Below, piece after piece: positions 1 to 5,554 of a DNA stretch of 5,554 nt; positions within the stretch are counted from its first letter, which is position 1, and each line of letters opens with the position of its first letter. The DNA lies in contig JAJYDZ010000145.1 in NCBI GenBank assembly GCA_021790415.1, positions 1 through 5,554 of the forward strand. The letters are read 5' to 3'. The position numbers and the translations under genes are program-made. This stretch comes from Thermoplasmata archaeon (lineage in GTDB: Archaea; Thermoplasmatota; Thermoplasmata; Thermoplasmatales; Thermoplasmataceae). Below the pieces are notes generated by a model. It saw only the letters and a program-made list of their open reading frames with translations. It made no database searches and was not told where the DNA came from.

Positions 1-264
1 CATGGAATCGCTGCCTCCATTGCTAAGCTTGGTGCAGGCATATTCACATTCCTGTTCCTGATAATCGGGGTAGCACTTGGACAGAACGGGGAATTCCTCT
101 TGCTATCAGTAATGGCACTTCTAGGAGTTTCGATCACACTGTTGACCATAAGGGAAACAAAAGGTCTCTCTCTTGAAGAAGCATCAGAGGAACCTTCCCA
201 GGGAATAGTAAAATTCAGTCCTGGAATGCGCTCATTAAATACAGAGGAAACTGCAAACGAATAA
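1..264 (+). CDS. MFS transporter, C-terminal end (5' part outside window)
   Basis: The window opens inside a reading frame of 87 codons ending in TAA at 262-264. It starts HGIAASIAKLGAG and contains two hydrophobic stretches (about residues 9-27 and 32-48) that would be the last two membrane helices of a 12-helix major facilitator superfamily carrier. The cytosolic motif RETKGLSLEE follows (about residues 50-59). That motif, after the last helix, is typical of sugar-porter and phosphate/metabolite:H+ symporter MFS proteins, and the HGI...KLGA stretch resembles helix 11 of the phosphate:H+ symporter-like group. The tail of about 28 residues after the motif is polar. Family membership is well supported; the substrate cannot be read from this fragment. 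The start and most of the protein lie upstream of the window. Confidence 0.85.
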   Translation, partial: HGIAASIAKLGAGIFTFLFLIIGVALGQNGEFLLLSVMALLGVSITLLTIRETKGLSLEEASEEPSQGIVKFSPGMRSLNTEETANE

Positions 265-279
265 ACATACAAAATTCCC

Positions 280-290
280 TTTTTTATTTT
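280..290 (+). terminator. T-run terminator after the MFS gene
   Basis: A run of six T, one A and four T begins 15 bases after the transporter stop codon, with no GC-rich hairpin before it. Archaeal RNA polymerase commonly terminates at such oligo-T tracts, so this is the likely transcript end of the MFS gene. The call rests on position and composition only. Confidence 0.5.
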
Positions 291-622
291 AAACCATACA
301 ACTCATTATTTTTATTTATTATCAAATATTTGATAGCACAATCCATCTGATTGCAACAAGTTGAATATTTCGAAGAATTTGAATGCACTCTTCTTTTATG
401 GTTCATTACTTTAGAACTAAGAGTATAAAACGAAAAGAAAACTGTTAATATATGGATGTCTCATTTCAAGCAAAGTCTAATTCAATTACCATTAATTTTT
501 CGAAGAACCCTCTTTGTTAAATTAATATTTTTACAACTTGTAGATTTTTAACTTTTCTTCCTCAGGAATTACTCTCCACATTTGGTCTCATGCATTTCTT
601 GGGATATAAACCGATCATTTAG
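291..622. other. Gene-free AT-rich stretch
   Basis: No open frame of useful length and no RNA gene is visible on either strand. Apart from the 16-bp palindrome at 320-335, the only repetition noticed is the 10-mer TTTCGAAGAA at 368-377 and again at 498-507. The missing N-terminal half of the transposase relic that follows would be expected here, but no transposase-like peptide was found in any frame, so that part is either deleted or decayed beyond reading by eye. Confidence 0.5.
320..335. repeat. 16-bp perfect AT-rich palindrome
   Basis: TATCAAATATTTGATA is a perfect 16-bp inverted repeat with no loop, 55 bases after the transporter stop. It could be a binding site for a dimeric regulator, but no promoter or gene start is seen close by, and in AT-rich DNA such a palindrome can arise by chance. 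It has not been matched to a known operator. Confidence 0.35.
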
Positions 623-979
623 ATAAAGATAAAAGCAGTTTCAGTCAATTATAAAGGATCAAAGTACAGAAGAAAGGCAATCGGGAAAAAAGGATATAAG
701 AATGGGCAGATCCATATCAATTTAGCTTGAGATGCCCATGCACAGAAGGAATATTCTCAGCTATGAATGGAAAAATTTGGAGAGAGTTGTGTCAGTTAAA
801 GCACATTGGATTAGAAGCGAATAGATATATCGTAGGTTGTGGGTGTAAGAATATATAAACAGAGGGCAAAGGAGAAGATAATAGAGATGAACCGATTGAA
901 AGTACTGGAAAAAACGGAAAATTATCAGGACAACGGCACTCTATGCATGCACTTGTTCAATAGAGCAACGCTTTGGTAA
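623..979 (+). pseudogene. Decayed DDE transposase remnant (IS5/IS4-like), C-terminal part
   Basis: Piecing together frames gives a transposase C-terminus. Frame 2 (623-700) reads IKAVSVNYKG, SKYRRKAIG and KKGYK. One missing base at about 700 moves to frame 1, which reads EWADPYQFSLRCPCTEGIFSAM (700-765). A one-base gain in the A-run at 771-775 moves to frame 2, which reads KFGESCVS (773-796), ending at a TAA at 797-799. Frame 1 resumes with LEANRYIV (to about 835), and frame 2 reads KEKIIEMNRLKVLEK to a TAA at 977-979. The EGIFSA..KFGE block corresponds to the region around the catalytic Glu of IS5/IS4-like DDE transposases, which reads roughly EGxFSAxKRxFGE. At least four frameshifts, an in-frame stop and the absence of the N-terminal catalytic Asp region show it is dead. 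The family is judged by motif only, so the precise IS group is open. Confidence 0.7.
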
Positions 980-983
980 AATG

Positions 984-992
984 TTAAATATT
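984..992 (+). promoter_or_regulatory. TATA-like box for the secreted protein gene
   Basis: TTAAATATT is centred about 25 bases before the ATG at 1013. In archaea the TATA box lies 26-27 bases before the transcription start, so transcription would begin at or beside the ATG and give a leaderless mRNA. This agrees with the lack of any GGAGG-type ribosome site before the ATG. The box starts five bases after the last stop of the upstream transposase relic, so the promoter abuts mobile-element debris. Inferred from spacing and composition. Confidence 0.5.
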
Positions 993-1012
993 GAAAACAC
1001 AATTAGTTCCAT

Positions 1013-2779
1013 ATGAATAGAAGGTTAACTATCTCAACTTCTATACTATTCACTGTGTTTTTGTTTTTTTCAGGAACAGCAATGGCAACTCCTGCAAATC
1101 ATTCCCATGAATACATTTTTGGGAACGATGTTGTATTGATAACTGGAAATCAGGTATATTTGGGGTTTGCAAACCATTTGTATCCTGTATCTTGGGTGGT
1201 TGACAATATAAATGGAAGCCATGTTAATAAAGAAAATACATCTCATTTCAAACTAACGCGTATAGATAATACAAGGCAAAACTCTGTCGTTTTGATTCAG
1301 AACAACTCTTACGTCAAACTTACAGAAATATTTTCTTTTTTTAACGACAAGATCGACTCAAGTCTTGCGATCACAAACATGCATAAAACAAGCGAAACAT
1401 ATACTGTTGTTTTTAGCATAGGGTTTAGTTACATTCCAACCTATAAACTTGGAGGTTATTTCCCTGCGACAATTCATTCAAATGTAAGCAGTTTAACTGG
1501 ATCAAGCGATTATTTGATACCTTCATCTGATTATTCAATGGGAACTCAGGGGGTGCATGTTTCTTGGCAAAACGAATTAAAACTGTTCAAAAATGGAATC
1601 TTATCAGTTAGTTCTTCTAATGGTAAATTGATTCTTCCATTTGGCCCGCTTCATCTACTACACAACCAAACTTACAGTATTGATCCTACGATCACCCCTC
1701 AGGTATCTACTCCATGTCAAATATGTGGCGGGGGAGGAGGTGGAGGAACATATTATACCCCCGTATTGAGTGATTCAGCCACATCCAATGCTACTCTTAA
1801 TGGTGTTTACTATGGTTTGGAAGATATCCCGATCACCTTGAAAGCAGATGTTACTTCCCTCGGTGGGGCAAAGTATGCAACGCTAATGTTTGATGTGAAC
1901 ACAGGCGGATATTACTTTGAAATTTACTCAGAGACAATTTTTGGTACTGGCACATACAGTTACAATTGGAATCCTCCTCCTTATGAATCAACAGGATATT
2001 TTGATTATAAGGCATACGTTGAGAATCTATATTACACTGGTAATGGTGGGGCAGTCGGACTCGGAATTTTCCAAGCAGCACCATCTAGTCAAAACGTTTC
2101 TATTTATGATAGTTCAGGAAGTTTGGTGGCTACATATTCAATGTCAGTAGTTATGGACACAACAAATTTCGAAAAAATCTATTCTGTTTCTTCTTCCCAA
2201 ACTGGTCAAGCTACCCAATCTTTATGTTTCGGAACTGCTGCTGGTTGGTATACATCTCAGATGCAAGGAGTCTATTTCATAAAGCAATCGGTTGGGCAGA
2301 CGGTGGCTCTTGGCTACACTCAATCGGGCGGTCCTCTTAGATGGGGTTACGTACAACAAGCCTATCAATCAAGCGGTAATCAACAACTTATGGTAGATCT
2401 TTCTTCGTATCTTGTAGGGATCATGAACTCAGTTGCATATGGACTGATTCCTAACCCATCATGGTTTATCCAAGCACAAGCAGCTCACAGCACGTATTCA
2501 ACGAGCAACCAATCATTTAATTTATATGGGGATTATTATCAAAATTCAGAAAGTGGACAAATCTGGTATTACCCTATCTATGCAACGAACGGAAGCGCGG
2601 ACAAATTATTTGGTTTCTATACTTATCAAGACACATTTTACAATAATCCATCAACATATCTTGATCTCTATACCTACAGTGCATGTATAATATTTGAGAT
2701 GGGTTCAGAAACATGTCCAACAATGTTAACTAGTACAGCGGCTTTGACTACAGGGATTTATGTACCACCAATGAGTTAA
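1013..2779 (+). CDS. Secreted or surface multidomain beta-rich protein, unknown function
   Basis: This 588-residue protein is the only intact gene in the window. Residues 1-25 form a clear signal peptide: basic MNRR, a hydrophobic core at about 7-20, then TAMA with likely cleavage before Thr26. Residues 27-225 are rich in short hydrophobic/polar alternation suggesting beta strands and end in YSIDPTITP. Residues 235-245 are CQIC followed by seven glycines, which looks like a hinge. Residues 247-355 resemble an Ig- or PKD-like sandwich (YSYNWNPPP..STGYFDYKAYVEN). Residues 356-588 are Tyr/Ser/Gln-rich with cysteines at 405, 558 and 568. There are ten N-glycosylation sequons (for example NHS, NGS, NTS, NVS, NQT). 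No C-terminal membrane anchor, catalytic motif or sorting signal is visible, so release or non-covalent cell-surface attachment is likelier than anchoring. The ATG at 1013 is chosen for the signal peptide and the TATA spacing. I do not recognise the family and assign no function. Confidence 0.85.
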   Translation: MNRRLTISTSILFTVFLFFSGTAMATPANHSHEYIFGNDVVLITGNQVYLGFANHLYPVSWVVDNINGSHVNKENTSHFKLTRIDNTRQNSVVLIQNNSYVKLTEIFSFFNDKIDSSLAITNMHKTSETYTVVFSIGFSYIPTYKLGGYFPATIHSNVSSLTGSSDYLIPSSDYSMGTQGVHVSWQNELKLFKNGILSVSSSNGKLILPFGPLHLLHNQTYSIDPTITPQVSTPCQICGGGGGGGTYYTPVLSDSATSNATLNGVYYGLEDIPITLKADVTSLGGAKYATLMFDVNTGGYYFEIYSETIFGTGTYSYNWNPPPYESTGYFDYKAYVENLYYTGNGGAVGLGIFQAAPSSQNVSIYDSSGSLVATYSMSVVMDTTNFEKIYSVSSSQTGQATQSLCFGTAAGWYTSQMQGVYFIKQSVGQTVALGYTQSGGPLRWGYVQQAYQSSGNQQLMVDLSSYLVGIMNSVAYGLIPNPSWFIQAQAAHSTYSTSNQSFNLYGDYYQNSESGQIWYYPIYATNGSADKLFGFYTYQDTFYNNPSTYLDLYTYSACIIFEMGSETCPTMLTSTAALTTGIYVPPMS

Positions 2780-2946
2780 GGGGTAATAGAATAAATAGAC
2801 AAACTATTAGAAAAAGGTGAGTCAATTCTATTATTAACGATACTTATTATTACATTGGTAAAAAGTACCTAACTTTATATTTTGCAGAAGTTTACGAATC
2901 TACATAGTTTTGTACAACATTTCCATAATAACCCTATAATATTATG

Positions 2947-2951
2947 CTATA
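2947..2951. repeat. Target-site duplication, left copy (CTATA)
   Basis: CTATA directly precedes the first TG of the IS21 element and is repeated directly after its last base at 5070-5074. IS21-family elements generate duplications of about 4-8 bp, so five is as expected. It marks the insertion point exactly. Confidence 0.85.
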
Positions 2952-3000
2952 TGTAAACGCCGGTCATATTTGTGCAAAAACGACGGTTTGAAATTGACCC
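2952..3000 (+). repeat. IS21 terminal inverted repeat, istB end
   Basis: These 49 bases match the reverse complement of 5020-5069 (50 bases) with one gap. Conserved blocks in order are TGTAA, CGCCGGT, GTGCA, CG-CGG and AAATTGACCC. Two copies of the short CG(C/A)CGG motif start at 2958 and 2981, 23 bp apart, and are presumed transposase-binding sites. Confidence 0.88.
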
Positions 3001-3027
3001 ACCTTATATATACTTTCTTTCATCCTT

Positions 3028-3787
3028 TCACTCCTTTTTCATTATTGGCAACGAATTTCTTTTCCTGTCCTTGATTCTGTAGGACTCCCCCTTTATGTTC
3101 ACAACCGTGCAGTGATGCAGTATCCTGTCCAGTACGGCTGCAGCCATGACCTGATCACCCAGGACCTCTCACCCCATTCTGAGAAGGATTTGTTTGATGT
3201 GTATATGGTTGATCTGCGCTCATACCTGGATGAGACAAACTGGAAAAACAGGTTGGATTCTTCCCTTGTCAGGGGAAGATATCCTATCTCATCCACGATC
3301 ATGAGCCTGAATCTTGAGTATGTCTTTATCCTGTATTCAAGGCGCTTCAGATCATAATCTCTTTTCAGTGTCTGCACAAGCTTCACTGCAGATATGTAAT
3401 ATGCAGGGATATCTGACATCATGGATCTCATTCCGAGAGCAATGGAGAGATGTGTCTTTCCGACACCTGGTGGTCCCAGGAATACAGCATTCTCTGTATT
3501 GTGCATGAACCTCAGTGTCATGAGATCATCAATAACCGATTTATCTATGGAAGGCTGGAAGGAGAAATCAAAATCCTCCATGGTTTTACGGAATGGAAAG
3601 CCTGACCATTTCAGCATATTCTCCGCCTTCCTTGAAACCTTTGCTTAACCTCTTCAGACAACAGGTGATCAAGTATATCCATGAAGGGCTTTCCATGTGC
3701 CGTTTCAAGGTATGAATCTATGGTGCTTTCCATAACCGGCAGGCCAAGCTTGCCAAGATGTTAATGCACCCTTTCGTATGAATCCAT
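3028..3787 (-). pseudogene. istB: istB-type IS21 helper ATPase, disrupted
   Basis: IstB is the AAA+ ATPase that directs IS21 transposase to its target. The intact gene would run from the ATG at 3787-3785 to a TGA at 3028-3030, about 252 residues and normal for IstB. Visible motifs are Walker A GPPGVGKT (about 3453-3470), Walker B RLMIVDE (about 3288-3308) and TSNKS (about 3186-3200). The N-terminus reads MDSYERVH then TAA at 3761-3763 (codon 9), then HLGKLGLPVMESTIDSY. A one-base loss near 3642-3648 shifts into the frame containing MLKWSGFPFRKT and the ATPase core. A second shift near 3165-3171 (GAGAG, best explained by two extra bases) removes the true C-terminus, which can still be read as VLGDQVMAAAVLDR...VNIKGESYRIKD. 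The net length (760 bp, 3n+1) agrees with these shifts. The core is well conserved, so decay looks fairly recent. Confidence 0.92.
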
Positions 3788-4995
3788 CAGATCGCCTCCT
3801 TATATTTCGAGAGATCACGCTTCTCCACGTCCTTTGTATACTTATCCGCATTCTGATCCCTGATGGTCTTCAGGAGGCCTTGAAAATGCTCCTTCTATCT
3901 GGATGTTCTTCCGGTTCCGGGAAGCATCTCATGATCCGCCACGGTTTCTGAATCTATCACAATATGGATGTAAGATGATTCCTCAACAACCCTGCACTCC
4001 CTCCCTGCATATTTCCATGGGGCTGAGTACCTGTTTCCTTTGTATGAAACGAAGCATTCCCTTGACACCTTTCTTGCCTCGTTTTTACGGATCAAATACG
4101 CAGGCACCGATGATGGGGAATTCAGGTGCTCATGTTTCATCCTTTCAAACGGAATTTCATGCGTTGTTCCATGAATCTGCGCATTGACCCTGTTCATCCA
4201 TTCATGGCACTGTACGTTCATGTCATTCAGATCTGCGAATGTCCTTCCTGCAAAGAAGTTGTACCTCAGTAATTTTATTGTATTCTCTATCTTTCCCTTT
4301 GTCTGTGGCCTGTAGGGAAAGCATAACCTGACAATAATGCCATAGTATTCGGCAAAGTCCATGAATTTTTCATTGAATCTCGATTCTGATGCAATGATCT
4401 TTCTGTCAATGACAACCTGCTTCATGTTGTGATATAATATTGTGTCTGTGAAACCGCCAAAGTATTCAAAGGCATTGAGATGCATCCTGATCACGTTTGC
4501 CGTGGATATATCAGTGGTGAATTCAACATACTTCGCCCTTGAATATCCGAGTATAATGGAAAATGCATACAGTTTCCTGGATTTTCCGTCATGATCTATG
4601 CGTCCGAATTCTCAAAAGTCCACTTGTGATTGTTTTCCAGGTTCTGTCTCATACCTGTATTGACCTGACTTTCCTGAGTTCATGGCAGTATTCCTTCAAT
4701 ATGGTGTAACTGCCATCATATCCTTTATTCCTTATCTCTTCAGTATCCTCACTGCAGAAAGATTGTCCTTTTCAATGAGTGTTTTTATCATATCGCGGTA
4801 AGGATCAAGTTTTGATCCTCTTTTCTGTTTTTGTTTCTTCACAGGCTCATTCTTAAGATGCTTCCTAACACTGTTTCTTGATATTCCCAGCTCCTTTGCT
4901 ATGGATCTTATGCGCATTCCATTGTCCCTCATATTGCGAATCATTCTCCACACCTCCAGACCGTACAATTCTGACCACTGTCTGATGAAAGACAT
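3787..4995 (-). pseudogene. istA: istA-type IS21 DDE transposase, disrupted
   Basis: IstA is the DDE/retroviral-integrase-fold transposase of IS21. The intact gene would run from the ATG at 4995 to the TGA at 3787-3789, 402 residues. Residues about 27-50 form a helix-turn-helix (RSIAKELGISRNSVRKHLKNE). A one-base loss near 4735 moves to a second frame reading IRNKGYDGSYTILKEYCHEL, and an extra base near 4669-4675 returns to the first with SGQYRYETEPGKQSQVDF. The catalytic core follows: Asp126 in QVDF, then TGA at 4612-4614 where family members read QVDFGE or QVDWGE; LYHNMK at codons 187-192, where the family has LYDN(M/L)K, so the second catalytic Asp is His189; and Glu237 in PQTKGKIEN. A TAG at 3895-3897 (codon 367) cuts off the last residues (KEHFQGLLKTIRDQ to KYKEAI). 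The element cannot make an active transposase from this copy. Confidence 0.93.
3795..3801 (-). promoter_or_regulatory. Strong ribosome binding site for istB inside istA
   Basis: On the minus strand AAGGAGG lies seven bases before the istB ATG (3787), within the last codons of istA, whose TGA overlaps that ATG as TGATG. This fits translational coupling of istA and istB and supports the chosen istB start. It contrasts with the secreted protein gene, which has no such site. Confidence 0.75.
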
Positions 4996-4996
4996 G

Positions 4997-5064
4997 AGTC
5001 AAAATTAAACCGGCGATCAGGGTCAATTTTATTCCGGCGAAAATGCACAAAAATCAACCGGCGA
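4997..5064 (-). repeat. Three phased end repeats at the istA end of the IS21 element
   Basis: The motif CGGCGA occurs at 5011-5016, 5035-5040 and 5059-5064, exactly 24 bp apart each time. The first two sit in longer similar units (roughly GTCAA, an AT-rich stretch, then CCGGCGA) and the last follows ATCAA. IS21-family ends are known to carry multiple repeats that bind the transposase. The inner copy lies outside the paired inverted repeat and ends just before the istA ATG (4995), so binding there could also repress istA; that part is inference. Confidence 0.75.
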
Positions 5065-5069
5065 TTACA
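5020..5069 (-). repeat. IS21 terminal inverted repeat, istA end
   Basis: The reverse complement begins TGTAATCGCCGGT and ends AAATTGACCC, matching the opposite end at 2952-3000 in five conserved blocks with one single-base gap. The last base of the element is 5069, immediately followed by the CTATA duplication. Confidence 0.88.
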
Positions 5070-5074
5070 CTATA
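5070..5074. repeat. Target-site duplication, right copy (CTATA)
   Basis: The second copy of CTATA directly abuts the element's terminal CA and matches 2947-2951. Removing the element and one copy would restore a continuous AT-rich target sequence (ATTATG-CTATA-ATCCTC). Confidence 0.85.
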
Positions 5075-5106
5075 ATCCTCACGAACATCTAATACACTCT
5101 CTATTT

Positions 5107-5554
5107 CTATTCTAAAATAACAAATTCACCGTTCACTTCTTTGCCTTCATTACCTCTATTTAATCCTCCCTTACTCCTCATAGCATTGATCTTACCATCT
5201 TGCTGAAAAACGTTTCGATTTTGTTCAACTAAGAAGCTTGAGTTGGTGTGAAGATAAAAAGGCATCACAATTGCTTATGTCGGAGAGATATACTATAGTT
5301 TTCTTTGAGGAATTCCCAATGATCACTGCAGACTTGCTGTCCTGATATATGAAACCGATGAGAAAATAAAAATGGAAGTTTAGATAATAGAATTGTTGAA
5401 AAGTGTACGAATATTCTGGCTAGAAGATCCAGAAAACTCATTAACGATTTTTCGATCATTTTCTGATAGATATGATAGAATACAGAATCTTCACAAAGCA
5501 GGGATTCGACGAGGTATGTTCTAAAATTTCCGGGAAAGTGTCATCGGCAGGATT
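5107..5554 (-). pseudogene. Decayed IS630-like transposase, 3' part (5' end beyond window)
   Basis: One minus-strand frame can be followed from about 5540 down to 5114 through several stops. It reads QKMIEKSLMSFLDLL, then DHWEFLKENYSISL and RHKQL, TGA at 5265-5267, LFIFTPTQAS, TAG at 5229-5231, LNKIETFFSKMVRSML, TGA at 5178-5180, then GVRED. IS630-like transposases carry a FTPTHASWLNxIExFFS block with the catalytic Glu, followed by LRG(V/I)R. The TAG falls exactly where Trp of ASWLN is expected and the TGA where Arg of LRG is expected, as single-base nonsense changes. A frame change after about 5150 gives EVNGEFVILE ending at a TAG at 5107-5109, resembling the family's C-terminal NxxPVxF region. 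The DN-type Asp motif expected upstream is not readable. At least four stops show it is dead. Family confidence is good, subgroup unknown. Confidence 0.72.

Larger units (their letters stand above)
2952..5069 (-). mobile_element. IS21-family insertion sequence, complete but inactive
   Basis: The element is 2118 bp long. It begins with TG and ends with CA, has imperfect terminal inverted repeats of about 50 bp, and is bounded by 5-bp CTATA duplications. Its two genes run on the minus strand in the order istA (transposase) then istB (AAA+ helper ATPase), overlapping at TGATG, which is the defining layout of the IS21 family. By convention its left end is the window's right end, next to the start of istA. 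Both genes carry several disabling changes, yet the ends and the duplication are intact, so it is a whole insertion that died in place rather than a fragment. It lies between the secreted protein gene and an IS630-like relic, with no gene visibly interrupted. Confidence 0.93.

Noticed and set aside
368..507. Repeated 10-mer TTTCGAAGAA at 368-377 and 498-507.
   Set aside because: Only two short copies, with no symmetry in spacing to any gene; likely chance.
1851..2150. Two 77-codon frames, one on each strand, inside the secreted protein gene.
   Set aside because: They overlap the intact 588-codon gene, lack motifs and upstream signals, and are explained as shadow frames.
2784..2833. Inverted repeat TAATAGAAT...ATTCTATTA just after the secreted protein gene, considered as a terminator hairpin.
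   Set aside because: The stem is 9 bp of nearly pure AT with a 32-base loop and no T-run directly after it, so it would be very weak and may be chance.
2855..2884. Small hairpin GGTA-AAAAG-TACC followed by T-rich sequence, considered as a terminator.
   Set aside because: A four-base stem is too short to distinguish from chance in AT-rich DNA.
3112..4187. Several plus-strand open frames of 64-94 codons across the IS21 element.
   Set aside because: They lie opposite the clearly recognisable istA and istB sequence and have no motifs of their own.
4997..5064. Three regularly spaced repeats considered as a CRISPR-like or iteron array.
   Set aside because: The repeats lie at and just inside the terminal inverted repeat of an IS21 element, where multiple transposase-binding repeats are expected; there are only three short units and no spacers of CRISPR length.
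5190..5524. Plus-strand coding-like reading (SERYTIVFFEEFP in one frame, then IYETDEKIKMEV and LEDPENSLTIFRSFSDRYD in another).
   Set aside because: It needs a frameshift and crosses a stop, and matches no family I recognise. The opposite strand gives the ordered IS630 motifs FTPTQAS-x-LNKIE and FFSKM, so the plus reading is a shadow.

Overview
This AT-rich window most resembles the chromosome of an archaeon, probably of the Thermoplasmatales type. The support is indirect. The one intact gene has no Shine-Dalgarno sequence and instead has a TATA-like box about 26 bases before its ATG, the arrangement of a leaderless archaeal transcript. The partial transporter ends at a plain T-run like those that end archaeal transcripts. 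The mobile-element relics read like archaeal transposases. The lineage is an inference, because no rRNA or marker gene is present.

Layout from left to right. Positions 1-264 are the C-terminal end of a major facilitator superfamily transporter, followed by a T-run terminator and a 16-bp AT palindrome. Positions 291-622 hold no recognisable gene. Positions 623-979 are the badly decayed C-terminal part of a DDE transposase (IS5/IS4-like EGIFSA motif, several frameshifts). A TATA-like box at 984-992 leads into the only intact gene, 1013-2779. It encodes a 588-residue secreted, beta-rich, sequon-rich protein of unknown function with a CQIC plus seven-glycine hinge. A short AT-rich spacer follows.

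Positions 2952-5069 are a complete but dead IS21-family insertion sequence of 2118 bp. It has about 50-bp terminal inverted repeats, flanking 5-bp CTATA target duplications, and istA and istB on the minus strand overlapping at TGATG. Both genes are pseudogenes: istA has two frameshifts, two nonsense codons and a His in place of the second catalytic Asp; istB has one nonsense codon and two frameshifts. The right end carries three CCGGCGA motifs exactly 24 bp apart. Positions 5107-5554 are a second old transposase relic, an IS630-like gene on the minus strand with in-frame stops, whose 5' end lies beyond the window.

The window is therefore a transposon graveyard with three unrelated transposase families, all inactivated, around one intact surface or secreted protein gene. 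I see no defence system, CRISPR array, tRNA or rRNA. The most unexplained item is the secreted protein. The best-resolved structure is the IS21 element with its phased end repeats.
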